This document shows, in pieces, positions 32,436 through 43,036 of a stretch of DNA of 64,000 bases. The position numbers were made by a program, and so were the translations under genes. The DNA comes from Phyto melanocephala (lineage: Eukaryota; Arthropoda; Insecta; Diptera; Rhinophoridae). The notes under the pieces were generated by a model. It saw nothing but the letters and a program-made list of their open reading frames with translations. It made no database searches and was not told the DNA's origin. The stretch's first letter is position 1, and each line of letters starts with the position of its first letter. The stretch lies in the NCBI GenBank assembly GCA_941918925.1, contig OW799233.1, positions 76,077,797 through 76,141,796 on the forward strand, written 5' to 3'.

Positions 32436-33168
32436 GTAAGTCAATTGAGTCTGTGAAATTAAATGTGGGATCGTGTTGTATTGAGACGAAACCTTCGCTT
32501 AATTATCTTGAAGGTATGATAAATTGTCGTTTATTTTTTAAGGACCATCTGCTATATGTTGCTGGGAAATCTTCCAGAACATATACTGCCTTATCTCGTA
32601 TAATGCCAAATGCGAGAGGTCCAAAATACTTACGTCGGAAACTTCTGACTAGAGTAGTTAAGAGTGTGATTATGTAAGCATCACCTATCTGGTCTTGGGT
32701 TCTTGGGTTAAAGACTTACAGGGGAATTATAAGCCCAGTATATAGACTGGCTGCTTTGCGAGTTATTTGTGCTTTCCGGACTGTATCATATGATGCAGCA
32801 TTGATGATTGCAGAAATGATGCCAACTGTTCTTCAGATCAGAGGCTTCTCAGATATTGCAACGATTGCTAAGTGGCAGCGGCGATAGTCCTTGTCAGAGA
32901 AGGGAAGATGGACGTATTCTCTTATTCCTGACATGGTCCCAGGGCTCAAGCGGGCACATGGGGATCTGGACTTCTATGTTACGCAGTTGCTTAGTTGACA
33001 CGGTTGTTTTCGGTCATACTTATAGAGATTTGGTCCTGATACTTCTACGTTCTGTCCGAGTTGTGATGGTAATGTCAAAGAGAATGCTGAACATGCATGT
33101 ATGTTGTCCTCTGCACGCAGTTGGGAGTATGTATGTGCATATGCTAGATTGGTTCTCATTGAAATAAA
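32436..33168 (+). pseudogene. LINE B reverse transcriptase C-terminal part
   Basis: Plus frames read CCIETKPSLNYLEGMI..FKDHL, SRIMPNARGPKYLRRKLLTRVV, YRLAALRVICAFRTVSYDAA and a terminal zinc motif FCPSCDGNVKENAEHACM..CPLH. This is the thumb and C-terminal finger of Jockey/R1-type LINE ORF2. Opposite orientation to 31913-32435 shows a second 5' inversion. Several stops and frameshifts are present. Confidence 0.75.
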
Positions 33169-33432
33169 AAATTTTTTTGGCTCAGCTGGGATTTGATGCC
33201 AGGTTAACCCTGAACCTGCTCCCGAATATTTCTGACGTTTTAATAGCTCACGTGGATCTAGGCAATGTCCGGGAGGCTTCATAAAGTTGATTTCAACATA
33301 CACACGGACAGACGGACAGAGCTTAATCGACTCCCCGTTTATAAGCTTTCAGAAAATATATACATTATGGGGTCAGAAATGAAAATTGTAGAAATTTCAC
33401 ACGGAATGACTGTGTGAAGGGTATAAAAAGTC
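33160..33432 (-). repeat. P-class repeat fragment
   Basis: Minus-strand copy with GGCTCAGCTGGGATTTGATG, CACACGGACAGACGGACAG, ATGGGGTCAGAAATG and CACACGGAATGACTGTGTGA. The end with the GCCGAAT palindrome is missing; the copy abuts the end of LINE B. Confidence 0.65.
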
Positions 33433-34310
33433 AATTTACATAAGATTTCATTTTATTGTTCATTTGTACTACGAACATTAATTTTTAATGTTTAAATCCA
33501 CAGAAATTTAAAAATTAGTTAAAATATGTTAATTTAACGTATTTAAAACTTTTCTATCTCATGCGATTTTTTTTCTATTCTTAAGAACGTGTTAAACTCG
33601 GCATGTTTATCTTCATACACATTGCCAACATATTGTTGGTTATAGTTATCGAGGGGATAAAATTTTACTTAGGTATGTTACATACCGTTTTAAAGGGTTT
33701 CATATTATAAGTTTAATTTCTAAAGTTTTAGAAACACTTGCACACAAATAAAATGCAAAATAGTTAAAAGTCCTTGTATTGAGTTACAAAACATTTTTTA
33801 TAGATATCCCACTTGCATGTCATTAAGCGACCATAAAGCTCTTAAAGGACAAGCTCTAAGCTTTTTTTGGAGCAAAAAAGGGCATATTTTGAAAAAAAAA
33901 AAAAAATAATAATAAAAAAGTTTTAGGAAGAACACACACTTCGTTTTTGTTTTTAAATTAAAAGGATAAATCTCTTCTGGACTATTAATCGAGCCCACAG
34001 ATATAATTTTATTAAATCAAATCATGTTTCAAATAGAAGAATATTTAACTATTTTTTAAAATTCAATGGATACTCTTATTTTTCATTGAATTAGTTACTA
34101 AAAAGTATGAGTTTTTTAAATAAAATATTTGATAACTTACCAACATGTGAAAATGATGAAAGTACCGATCCTGAAATTAATTAAAAAAAACATATTTATT
34201 TATTGCTGCGTTTATTATATTTTTGACAAAAAATTTAAAATTAAAATTTTAAAAATATTTATTTAGATTATTTGAAGACAATGATGATCTGTATTTCTGA
34301 GTCTAAATTA
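33433..34310. other. AT-rich stretch without recognised features
   Basis: No frame, RNA or repeat was recognised. Confidence 0.4.
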
Positions 34311-35560
34311 AACAAGTAAGAGCACTATATTCGGCTGTGCCGAATCTTATATACCCACCCCCAATTTTCCGTACTTTTATAGCTAGGGTTTTTTCTGCAA
34401 TTTTATGTTTCCCGAGAATGCCACATTTATTTTTTAATTTCCCGGGATCCCGCAACAAAACAAATAGAAAGTAAATTTGTTTTTAATTAATAAAAAACTT
34501 TTTATTAAAAAGCATAAAATAGTTTATAATGTTAAAGAAACACTTCAAAACTATAAAAATGAATAAAAAACTTGAATTTAAAATATAAATTGAGTAAAAA
34601 TATTTTTTATTGTAAAAAATAATATTATTCTCTAGATACGAGATCAAATATGACAAAAAAAAAATACAGGTACTTAAGCTATGAGATAAAAATAAAATCA
34701 TAAGAATTCAATTCCAAAAACATGTAAATATAATGTATAATTAAAAAAATATAAAGCAAAAAATTTTTAACGACGAAAATAATATATTAATATGCTAAGT
34801 CCCTGTTACAGAAAACACTCGTTCACTTTATATCGATGTTGGACGAATAGTTAAAAGTGCATTAAAGAAAACTATATATATATTGATAACGGGAGCTGAT
34901 TTTTTATTTAATTTTTTAAAACATTACCTCAATAACTATTACAAATTATTTGTAAAAATATTTTTAAATGTAAAGTTATAAAAAACATTGAAGAAAAAAT
35001 TTTTATGAAAAAGAAATGTTACATACTAACATCTGCTTTCGAATCGTAGCTACCTTTTTCATTTCCCAGGATCCTGAAAAATAATCCCGGGAAATCGGGA
35101 GGATTAAATACCTTAAATTCCCGGGAAAACCCCTATTTAAAGCACAAAATGTATTATTTTGTTTTTAACAGTAATCGCTATAGAATAATCTCTTTATACT
35201 AAAATATGTATCACTTTCTTTGTATAACTTCGATATAATAGTAAAATTTTTTCGTAAATTTAGTGTTTCAATGAAAGTGGGCGTTAAAGTAGGCGTGTCA
35301 ATGTAGTTTCTGCTAATAAATAAAACTGAAATATTTATATATAGTCCTTTATTGTTCCAAGAACTTTGTCCATAGATAAATTATAAGAATTTAAGATAAG
35401 CCGTTATATGGCAGGTAGGCGTTAAAGTGGGCGTGTCACCTAAATTTTAAATTTCTTTCTTTTACAACGAAGCGTTTGACCAAAAAGCAATTCCGGCAAA
35501 ATTTCAAAATCGAACACCTAATTTAGTCAGTTTTATTAGGTTTTAATTTTTATATATACC
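34311..35560 (+). mobile_element. Y-class repeat, copy 1, left part
   Basis: Head: AACAAGTAAGAGCACTATATTCGGC with the GCCGAAT palindrome and TATACCCACC. Body: CAGTAATCGCTAT, ATGTATCACTTTCTTTGTAT, and AGTGGGCGTTAAAGTAGGCG blocks. It is interrupted at 35560 by the hammerhead array and resumes at 40129. No protein is encoded. Confidence 0.65.
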
Positions 35561-35683
35561 TTAAATTTTAATGTGAACCATTTTTTATTTTGGCTTAAGT
35601 TCATTTGTTTCTTTTTTTAATTTTATAATTCAAATTAAATTAAATTGCAACCATTTTAGGAATATTCTTTCTAAAAATTATTT

Positions 35684-35751
35684 CCGATATTAGCCGAGTG
35701 GAATGCATTTTCGAAATCAGCTACGATTTCATCATCAGCACTCTTTATCGG
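35684..35751 (-). ncRNA. Type I hammerhead ribozyme, monomer 1
   Basis: On the minus strand: outer stem I CCGATA with TATCGG; internal loop AA against GGCTAA; inner stem I GAGTG with CACTC; core CTGATGA; one extra T; stem II GAAATC/GATTTC with loop GTAGCT; core GAA; palindromic stem III AATGCATT; then C as the predicted cleavage base, followed by CACTC. All invariant core bases are present. The short palindromic stem III suggests activity in dimeric RNA. Activity itself is untested. Confidence 0.85.
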
Positions 35752-36227
35752 TATACTACTATGTAACTTAAAATTCCTATTTATGTTACAATTGAATGAA
35801 ATTTGAATTAGTGAATCTTAGTATTAATTTTCATATTTTGTTGAATATTTAATTTCACCTATCAAATGACAATTCATAACTCAACATGTTCATATTCTTC
35901 TATATTCGTAATACATTTTCGTTATGCTTTCAATATCCATCCTTTGGATGGAATTATTGAAAACAAGGTTGTATTTACATTTTCATTTATATAAGTCCAT
36001 CTAGGTGATAGACACTGAACAATGAATTCTTGAATGTCATTAACACCGTGCCATGTGTGTTATAATTATATGTTTTATATTTTATTCGAACTTTTTTCTA
36101 TATATTAAATTTTAATGTGAACCATTTTTTATTTTGGCTTAAGTTCATTTGTTTCTTTTTTTAATTTTATAATTCAAATTAAATTAAATTGCAACCATTT
36201 TAGGAATATTCTTTCTAAAAATTATTT

Positions 36228-36295
36228 CCGATATTAGCCGAGTGGAATGCATTTTCGAAATCAGCTACGATTTCATCATCAGCACTCTTTATCGG
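36228..36295 (-). ncRNA. Hammerhead ribozyme, monomer 2
   Basis: Identical by eye to monomer 1, one period (544 bp) away. Confidence 0.85.
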
Positions 36296-36771
36296 TATAC
36301 TACTATGTAACTTAAAATTCCTATTTATGTTACAATTGAATGAAATTTGAATTAGTGAATCTTAGTATTAATTTTCATATTTTGTTGAATATTTAATTTC
36401 ACCTATCAAATGACAATTCATAACTCAACATGTTCATATTCTTCTATATTCGTAATACATTTTCGTTATGCTTTCAATATCCATCCTTTGGATGGAATTA
36501 TTGAAAACAAGGTTGTATTTACATTTTCATTTATATAAGTCCATCTAGGTGATAGACACTGAACAATGAATTCTTGAATGTCATTAACACCGTGCCATGT
36601 GTGTTATAATTATATGTTTTATATTTTATTCGAACTTTTTTCTATATATTAAATTTTAATGTGAACCATTTTTTATTTTGGCTTAAGTTCATTTGTTTCT
36701 TTTTTTAATTTTATAATTCAAATTAAATTAAATTGCAACCATTTTAGGAATATTCTTTCTAAAAATTATTT

Positions 36772-36839
36772 ACGATATTAGCCGAGTGGAATGCATTTTC
36801 GAAATCAGCTACGATTTCATCATCAGCACTCTTTATCGG
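36772..36839 (-). ncRNA. Hammerhead ribozyme, monomer 3 (one stem I change)
   Basis: Same as monomer 1 except A for C at 36772, which removes the outermost pair of stem I. Core and stem II are intact. Confidence 0.83.
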
Positions 36840-37315
36840 TATACTACTATGTAACTTAAAATTCCTATTTATGTTACAATTGAATGAAATTTGAATTAGT
36901 GAATCTTAGTATTAATTTTCATATTTTGTTGAATATTTAATTTCACCTATCAAATGACAATTCATAACTCAACATGTTCATATTCTTCTATATTCGTAAT
37001 ACATTTTCGTTATGCTTTCAATATCCATCCTTTGGATGGAATTATTGAAAACAAGGTTGTATTTACATTTTCATTTATATAAGTCCATCTAGGTGATAGA
37101 CACTGAACAATGAATTCTTGAATGTCATTAACACCGTGCCATGTGTGTTATAATTATATGTTTTATATTTTATTCGAACTTTTTTCTATATATTAAATTT
37201 TAATGTGAACCATTTTTTATTTTGGCTTAAGTTCATTTGTTTCTTTTTTTAATTTTATAATTCAAATTAAATTAAATTGCAACCATTTTAGGAATATTCT
37301 TTCTAAAAATTATTT

Positions 37316-37383
37316 CCGATATTAGCCGAGTGGAATGCATTTTCGAAATCAGCTACGATTTCATCATCAGCACTCTTTATCGG
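37316..37383 (-). ncRNA. Hammerhead ribozyme, monomer 4
   Basis: Unchanged copy within the left arm. Confidence 0.85.
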
Positions 37384-37859
37384 TATACTACTATGTAACT
37401 TAAAATTCCTATTTATGTTACAATTGAATGAAATTTGAATTAGTGAATCTTAGTATTAATTTTCATATTTTGTTGAATATTTAATTTCACCTATCAAATG
37501 ACAATTCATAACTCAACATGTTCATATTCTTCTATATTCGTAATACATTTTCGTTATGCTTTCAATATCCATCCTTTGGATGGAATTATTGAAAACAAGG
37601 TTGTATTTACATTTTCATTTATATAAGTCCATCTAGGTGATAGACACTGAACAATGAATTCTTGAATGTCATTAACACCGTGCCATGTGTGTTATAATTA
37701 TATGTTTTATATTTTATTCGAACTTTTTTCTATATATTAAATTTTAATGTGAACCATTTTTTATTTTGGCTTAAGTTCATTTGTTTCTTTTTTTAATTTT
37801 ATAATTCAAATTAAATTAAATTGCAACCATTTTAGGAATATTCTTTCTAAAAATTATTT

Positions 37860-37927
37860 CCGATATTAGCCGAGTGGAATGCATTTTCGAAATCAGCTAC
37901 GATTTCATCATCAGCACTCTTTATCGG
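37860..37927 (-). ncRNA. Hammerhead ribozyme, monomer 5
   Basis: Unchanged copy within the left arm. Confidence 0.85.
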
Positions 37928-38403
37928 TATACTACTATGTAACTTAAAATTCCTATTTATGTTACAATTGAATGAAATTTGAATTAGTGAATCTTAGTAT
38001 TAATTTTCATATTTTGTTGAATATTTAATTTCACCTATCAAATGACAATTCATAACTCAACATGTTCATATTCTTCTATATTCGTAATACATTTTCGTTA
38101 TGCTTTCAATATCCATCCTTTGGATGGAATTATTGAAAACAAGGTTGTATTTACATTTTCATTTATATAAGTCCATCTAGGTGATAGACACTGAACAATG
38201 AATTCTTGAATGTCATTAACACCGTGCCATGTGTGTTATAATTATATGTTTTATATTTTATTCGAACTTTTTTCTATATATTAAATTTTAATGTGAACCA
38301 TTTTTTATTTTGGCTTAAGTTCATTTGTTTCTTTTTTTAATTTTATAATTCAAATTAAATTAAATTGCAACCATTTTAGGAATATTCTTTCTAAAAATTA
38401 TTT

Positions 38404-38471
38404 CCGATATTAGCCGAGTGGAATGCATTTTCGAAATCAGCTACGATTTCATCATCAGCACTCTTTATCGG
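38404..38471 (-). ncRNA. Hammerhead ribozyme, monomer 6
   Basis: Last copy of the left arm, about 160 bp from the hinge at 38632. Confidence 0.85.
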
Positions 38472-38813
38472 TATACTACTATGTAACTTAAAATTCCTAT
38501 TTATGTTACAATTGAATGAAATTTGAATTAGTGAATCTTAGTATTAATTTTCATATTTTGTTGAATATTTAATTTCACCTATCAAATGACAATTCATAAC
38601 TCAACATGTTCATATTCTTCTATATTCGTAATTGAAAGCATAACGAAAATGTATTACGAATATAGAAGAATATGAACATGTTGAGTTATGAATTGTCATT
38701 TGATAGGTGAAATTAAATATTCAACAAAATATGAAAATTAATACTAAGATTCACTAATTCAAATTTCATTCAATTGTAACATAAATAGGAATTTTAAGTT
38801 ACATAGTAGTATA

Positions 38814-38881
38814 CCGATAAAGAGTGCTGATGATGAAATCGTAGCTGATTTCGAAAATGCATTCCACTCGGCTAATATCGG
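38814..38881 (+). ncRNA. Hammerhead ribozyme, monomer 7
   Basis: First copy of the right arm, reading on the plus strand. Core CTGATGA and GAA are intact, with predicted cleavage after ATTC and before CACTC. Confidence 0.85.
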
Positions 38882-39357
38882 AAATAATTTTTAGAAAGAA
38901 TATTCCTAAAATGGTTGCAATTTAATTTAATTTGAATTATAAAATTAAAAAAAGAAACAAATGAACTTAAGCCAAAATAAAAAATGGTTCACATTAAAAT
39001 TTAATATATAGAAAAAAGTTCGAATAAAATATAAAACATATAATTATAACACACATGGCACGGTGTTAATGACATTCAAGAATTCATTGTTCAGTGTCTA
39101 TCACCTAGATGGACTTATATAAATGAAAATGTAAATACAACCTTGTTTTCAATAATTCCATCCAAAGGATGGATATTGAAAGCATAACGAAAATGTATTA
39201 CGAATATAGAAGAATATGAACATGTTGAGTTATGAATTGTCATTTGATAGGTGAAATTAAATATTCAACAAAATATGAAAATTAATACTAAGATTCACTA
39301 ATTCAAATTTCATTCAATTGTAACATAAATAGGAATTTTAAGTTACATAGTAGTATA

Positions 39358-39425
39358 CCGATAAAGAGTGCTGATGATGAAATCGTAGCTGATTTCGAAA
39401 ATGCATTCCACTCGGCTAATATCGG
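39358..39425 (+). ncRNA. Hammerhead ribozyme, monomer 8
   Basis: Unchanged copy within the right arm. Confidence 0.85.
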
Positions 39426-39901
39426 AAATAATTTTTAGAAAGAATATTCCTAAAATGGTTGCAATTTAATTTAATTTGAATTATAAAATTAAAAAAAGAA
39501 ACAAATGAACTTAAGCCAAAATAAAAAATGGTTCACATTAAAATTTAATATATAGAAAAAAGTTCGAATAAAATATAAAACATATAATTATAACACACAT
39601 GGCACGGTGTTAATGACATTCAAGAATTCATTGTTCAGTGTCTATCACCTAGATGGACTTATATAAATGAAAATGTAAATACAACCTTGTTTTCAATAAT
39701 TCCATCCAAAGGATGGATATTGAAAGCATAACGAAAATGTATTACGAATATAGAAGAATATGAACATGTTGAGTTATGAATTGTCATTTGATAGGTGAAA
39801 TTAAATATTCAACAAAATATGAAAATTAATACTAAGATTCACTAATTCAAATTTCATTCAATTGTAACATAAATAGGAATTTTAAGTTACATAGTAGTAT
39901 A

Positions 39902-39969
39902 CCGATAAAGAGTGCTGATGATGAAATCGTAGCTGATTTCGAAAATGCATTCCACTCGGCTAATATCGG
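39902..39969 (+). ncRNA. Hammerhead ribozyme, monomer 9
   Basis: Last copy of the right arm, about 160 bp before the array edge. Confidence 0.85.
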
Positions 39970-40128
39970 AAATAATTTTTAGAAAGAATATTCCTAAAAT
40001 GGTTGCAATTTAATTTAATTTGAATTATAAAATTAAAAAAAGAAACAAATGAACTTAAGCCAAAATAAAAAATGGTTCACATTAAAATTTAATATATAGA
40101 AAAAAGTTCGAATAAAATATAAAACATA

Positions 40129-40613
40129 TTTTATATATACCGCAAAATACACTGTGCGGTATAAATTTTCTATAACGCCTTTCCTAATACATAGATTTAA
40201 GCAATTTTCGGGTAAAAATATTGTTTTTACTCAGGAAATATATATTCGAAGCTTTATGACTACGTTAATGCGTTTGGACACAATTCCATTTCATTCGATG
40301 TTGGAAGGACACGGCTTTTTTTACCTACTCTTGTAGTACGAGTCATAAATCTCTTCCTAATATTCCGATTTAGTCCATTTTCAATACCAAACAAAACTTT
40401 TTTATAAGAAAGATTGTGGCAAAATTTGAGCTCCTAGTTTTTTCGGTGCGACCTCTATCGTGCTTTCAACAGACGAACGGACATAGCTAGATCGTCATAA
40501 AATCAAACCCTGATTCATAATATATATACTTTATGGGGTCTAAAATGGATATTTCGATGTGTTACAAACGGAATGACCAAATGAAACCATTTTTTTGGTG
40601 GCGGGTTTAAAAA
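40129..40613 (+). mobile_element. Y-class repeat, copy 1, right part
   Basis: Resumes at the 13-bp duplication with the segment ACACTGTGCGGTATAAATTT and proceeds to GACCTCTATCGTGC, GGACATAGCTAGATCGTC, TTTATGGGGTCTAAAATGG and the end GGTGGCGGGT, an inverted partial match to the ACCCACCACC near the head. Confidence 0.65.
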
Positions 40614-40730
40614 AACTAAAAAGAGATTTGGATTAAGTGCGTTTATGTCTCTTTATTTTTTGTGTAAAGGCGAGGGAATTGTTTTTGTTGTTTCCAGATC
40701 AGTTTTATACTTGTGCTTAACAAATATTAG

Positions 40731-40947
40731 AGTGCCCCTGTGGACTAGTCAGTAAGGGACAAGTCAGTTGTTCGGGGGGTTGCGGGTTCGATTCTCGCCG
40801 GAGACTCTGGAATTGTCTGCTTCTCTTTCTCTTCTATTCTAAATATTTCTATTCTTATTCTATTCCTCTCTCTATTAAGGCGTCACAATGGACCGTAATG
40901 GTCTCCGGGTGAAGGTGTGAGGGTAACTTTGCACCAGCCTTACCTAC
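40731..40947 (+). mobile_element. tRNA-derived SINE
   Basis: Box A-like TGGACTAGTCAGTAAGG (40741-40757) and a strong box B GGTTCGATTC (40785-40794) lie about 30 bp apart, as in a tRNA. A non-tRNA body follows, with GACCGTAATGGTCTCCGGG and a TACC-type tail (CTTACCTACCTACC). It is not a tRNA gene, as no acceptor pairing closes after box B. It sits at the edge of Y copy 2. Confidence 0.7.
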
Positions 40948-41439
40948 CTACCTAGCTATGTCCGTCCGTCTGTCCGTCTGTTGAAAGCACGATAGAGGTC
41001 GCCCCGAAAAAGCTAGGGGGCTCAAATTTTGCCAGAATCTTTATTATAGACAAGGTTTGTTTGGTATTGAAAATCGGAATATTAGGAAGAGAGTTATAGC
41101 TCGTAAAGCAAGAGTAGGTCGAAAAAATCGTGTCCTTCGCACATCGAATAAAATGGAATTGTGTCCAGACGTATAAACGTAGAGTCATGGAACTTCGAAT
41201 ATATATTTATCGAATCAAAAAAATATTTTTCCCTGAAAATCGCTTAAATCTATGAATTAGGAAAAGAGTTATAGATCAAAATGTAAGAAATTTTATACCG
41301 CACAGTGTATATTTTAAATTTAAAACGTAATAAAACTGACAAAACATGTACGATTCTGAAATTTTGCAAACATGGCTTTTTGGTCAAAGTCTTCGTTATA
41401 ACGGAAAATAGATGTGCCACGCCCACTTTTTTCTTTAAA

Positions 41440-42105
41440 TTTTTATAAAAATATATTCGTATATATTAGCATTTATTCATTGCAGACGGCATCATCTGTT
41501 GAAGGCGCCACTACATTTTGCAAACAATGAGGATGATGTCTTTGCTAAATATCACGTAGAACACTAGATGACTCTAGTAACATTTTTGCTAACATCCTCT
41601 TTTATTTTTTGCACAAACTGCAAAGGAATTTTATAGGGATTTGTGAAAACGAAAATGACCGAGGTTGTTTGAAAAAATTAACTAGAGTAATGATTTGTGT
41701 CCAACTTTAAAATAAGTATTTGAATATTTAAAATACATTTTTTAACCAAATTATATTTTTATATTCTTTTGTAAAGGGTGGTTAAATTTTAAGGGCCACA
41801 GGGTGATTCAAAATAGGCATTCTTAGCATTTTGCTAAAACGGGAAATTTATTAGTAAGATTTTGATTTTTAAACTTCTATAACATTTTGTTTTTAACAGA
41901 TTTTCAAACGAAATAAGTTTTGTATAATTTTAAAATTTGTTAGCCATTAGTACATGAAAATAAATTGTTTATAATGTGTAGAGATAATTTTTTTTTGACT
42001 TAGGTCAAAATTTTCCTAAATTCCAATTTTTAATAGAGCATAACTTCAGGAGAACATAAGATAACAAAAATAAATTAGCACTATTTCGTAGATAAAACTT
42101 TCCTC
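41440..42105. mobile_element. Unknown insertion within Y copy 2, with a lone mariner-type end
   Basis: This stretch is absent from other Y copies. At 41775 it contains GGGTGGTTAAATTTTAAGGG, the terminal sequence of the mariner relics, without its partner. No frame is recognised. Confidence 0.45.
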
Positions 42106-42277
42106 TTAAATTCATGTAATTTCTCTATGAATAAAGATTTTGGAATACTAAAGGACTATATTGAAATATCTAAGTTGTGTTTATTAGCAGAAACTTTATT
42201 GACACGCGTACTTTAACGGCCACTTTCATTGAAAGACTAAATTTACGAAAACATTTTACTAGCATACCGAAGTTTTA

Positions 42278-42896
42278 ATGGGTGGTTTAATTTTAAGGGA
42301 CTATGTTGATTTTGAATAAAATTATTATGAAATTATTATCATTTATTTTTATAATGATAATATTTGTATGCTTAAATTATGTATGGAACAAAATATCGGC
42401 CAAATGCACCCCCCCCCCCCCCAACCTAGGCGGCACACCTCGATCCGATAGTCCAAATTTTCAATGACACTGTTGATGCTCAATTGTTGGGCACGATGAT
42501 GAGTCGAGGTTGCTTGCTCTTTTTCCACGTTATCGTGAAAAACAGCAATGTTTTCCATTCAACGAACTAAGATGGCATTCACAGATGTTTTCACATTTCA
42601 TACAGACCTGCTTTGCAGACATTTAAATATTTTTTTTTACAATTCTCACAATTGTGGACGAATTCGAACGATTATGTTGACCAAAAGAATCACGAAGTGC
42701 ACAAAATGCATTTTGATTTGAACGCCCATTTTTATTAAAATCTTTAATATTTAAAAGCGTTGCTCGATTGCGTATCTTTCCACGGTTCAAATTGAGTTGA
42801 TCTGAGATTGAGAAATGTCAAATGAAATGCAAGAAAAAAGTTGAAGTTTAGGTGTGGGTCACCTTCAACATGGGCCCTTAAAATTTAACCACCCTC
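42278..42896 (-). mobile_element. Internally deleted mariner-type element
   Basis: The ends are GGGTGGTTTAATTTTAAGGG and, in reverse, GGCCCTTAAAATTTAACCACCC. The minus strand holds decayed transposase pieces: ALRDSFGQHN-like text near 42680, then ENIAVFHDNVEKEQ and HHRAQQLSIN (42400-42558). The catalytic domain is missing. A run of about 14 C lies at 42409-42422. The insertion point in Y is the same as for 62401. Confidence 0.7.
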
Positions 42897-43036
42897 TACA
42901 AAGAAAGTGATACATATTTTATTATAAAGAGATTATTCCATAGCGATTAACAAAATAATAAATATTGTGCTTTAAATGTACACAAAATTGGTGGTGGGTA
43001 TAAAAGATTCGGCACAGTATATAGTGCTCTTACTTG

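Larger units (their letters stand above)
35561..40128. repeat. Array of 544-bp hammerhead monomers in two head-to-head arms
   Basis: The left arm (35561-38632) holds 5.65 monomers at exactly 544-bp spacing, with sense on the minus strand. The right arm (38633-40128) holds 2.75 monomers with sense on the plus strand. Copies are nearly identical; I saw one substitution (36772). Each monomer carries a 68-nt type I hammerhead. The whole 4568-bp block is flanked by the 13-bp direct repeat TTTTATATATACC (35548-35560 and 40129-40141) and splits a Y repeat, so it entered as a unit. No frame is present. Best reading: a non-autonomous, ribozyme-bearing retroelement (retrozyme-like), perhaps mobilised by Penelope-type machinery; this is inference. 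Confidence 0.85.
40948..43036 (-). mobile_element. Y-class repeat, copy 2, with insertions
   Basis: Minus-strand copy facing copy 1. It starts with the GTCTGTTGAAAGCACGATAG end and finishes at GGTGGTGGGTATAAAAG and a shortened head palindrome (about 43005-43036). An unknown insertion occupies about 41440-42105 and a mariner relic 42278-42896. Confidence 0.65.

Noticed and set aside
35561..40128. The array as a CRISPR
   Set aside because: The repeat period is 544 bp of near-identical sequence with no unique spacers, in an insect-type genome.
40731..40947. A possible tRNA gene
   Set aside because: Box A and B are present, but there is no acceptor stem or T-arm closure, and it continues into a SINE body and repeat tail.
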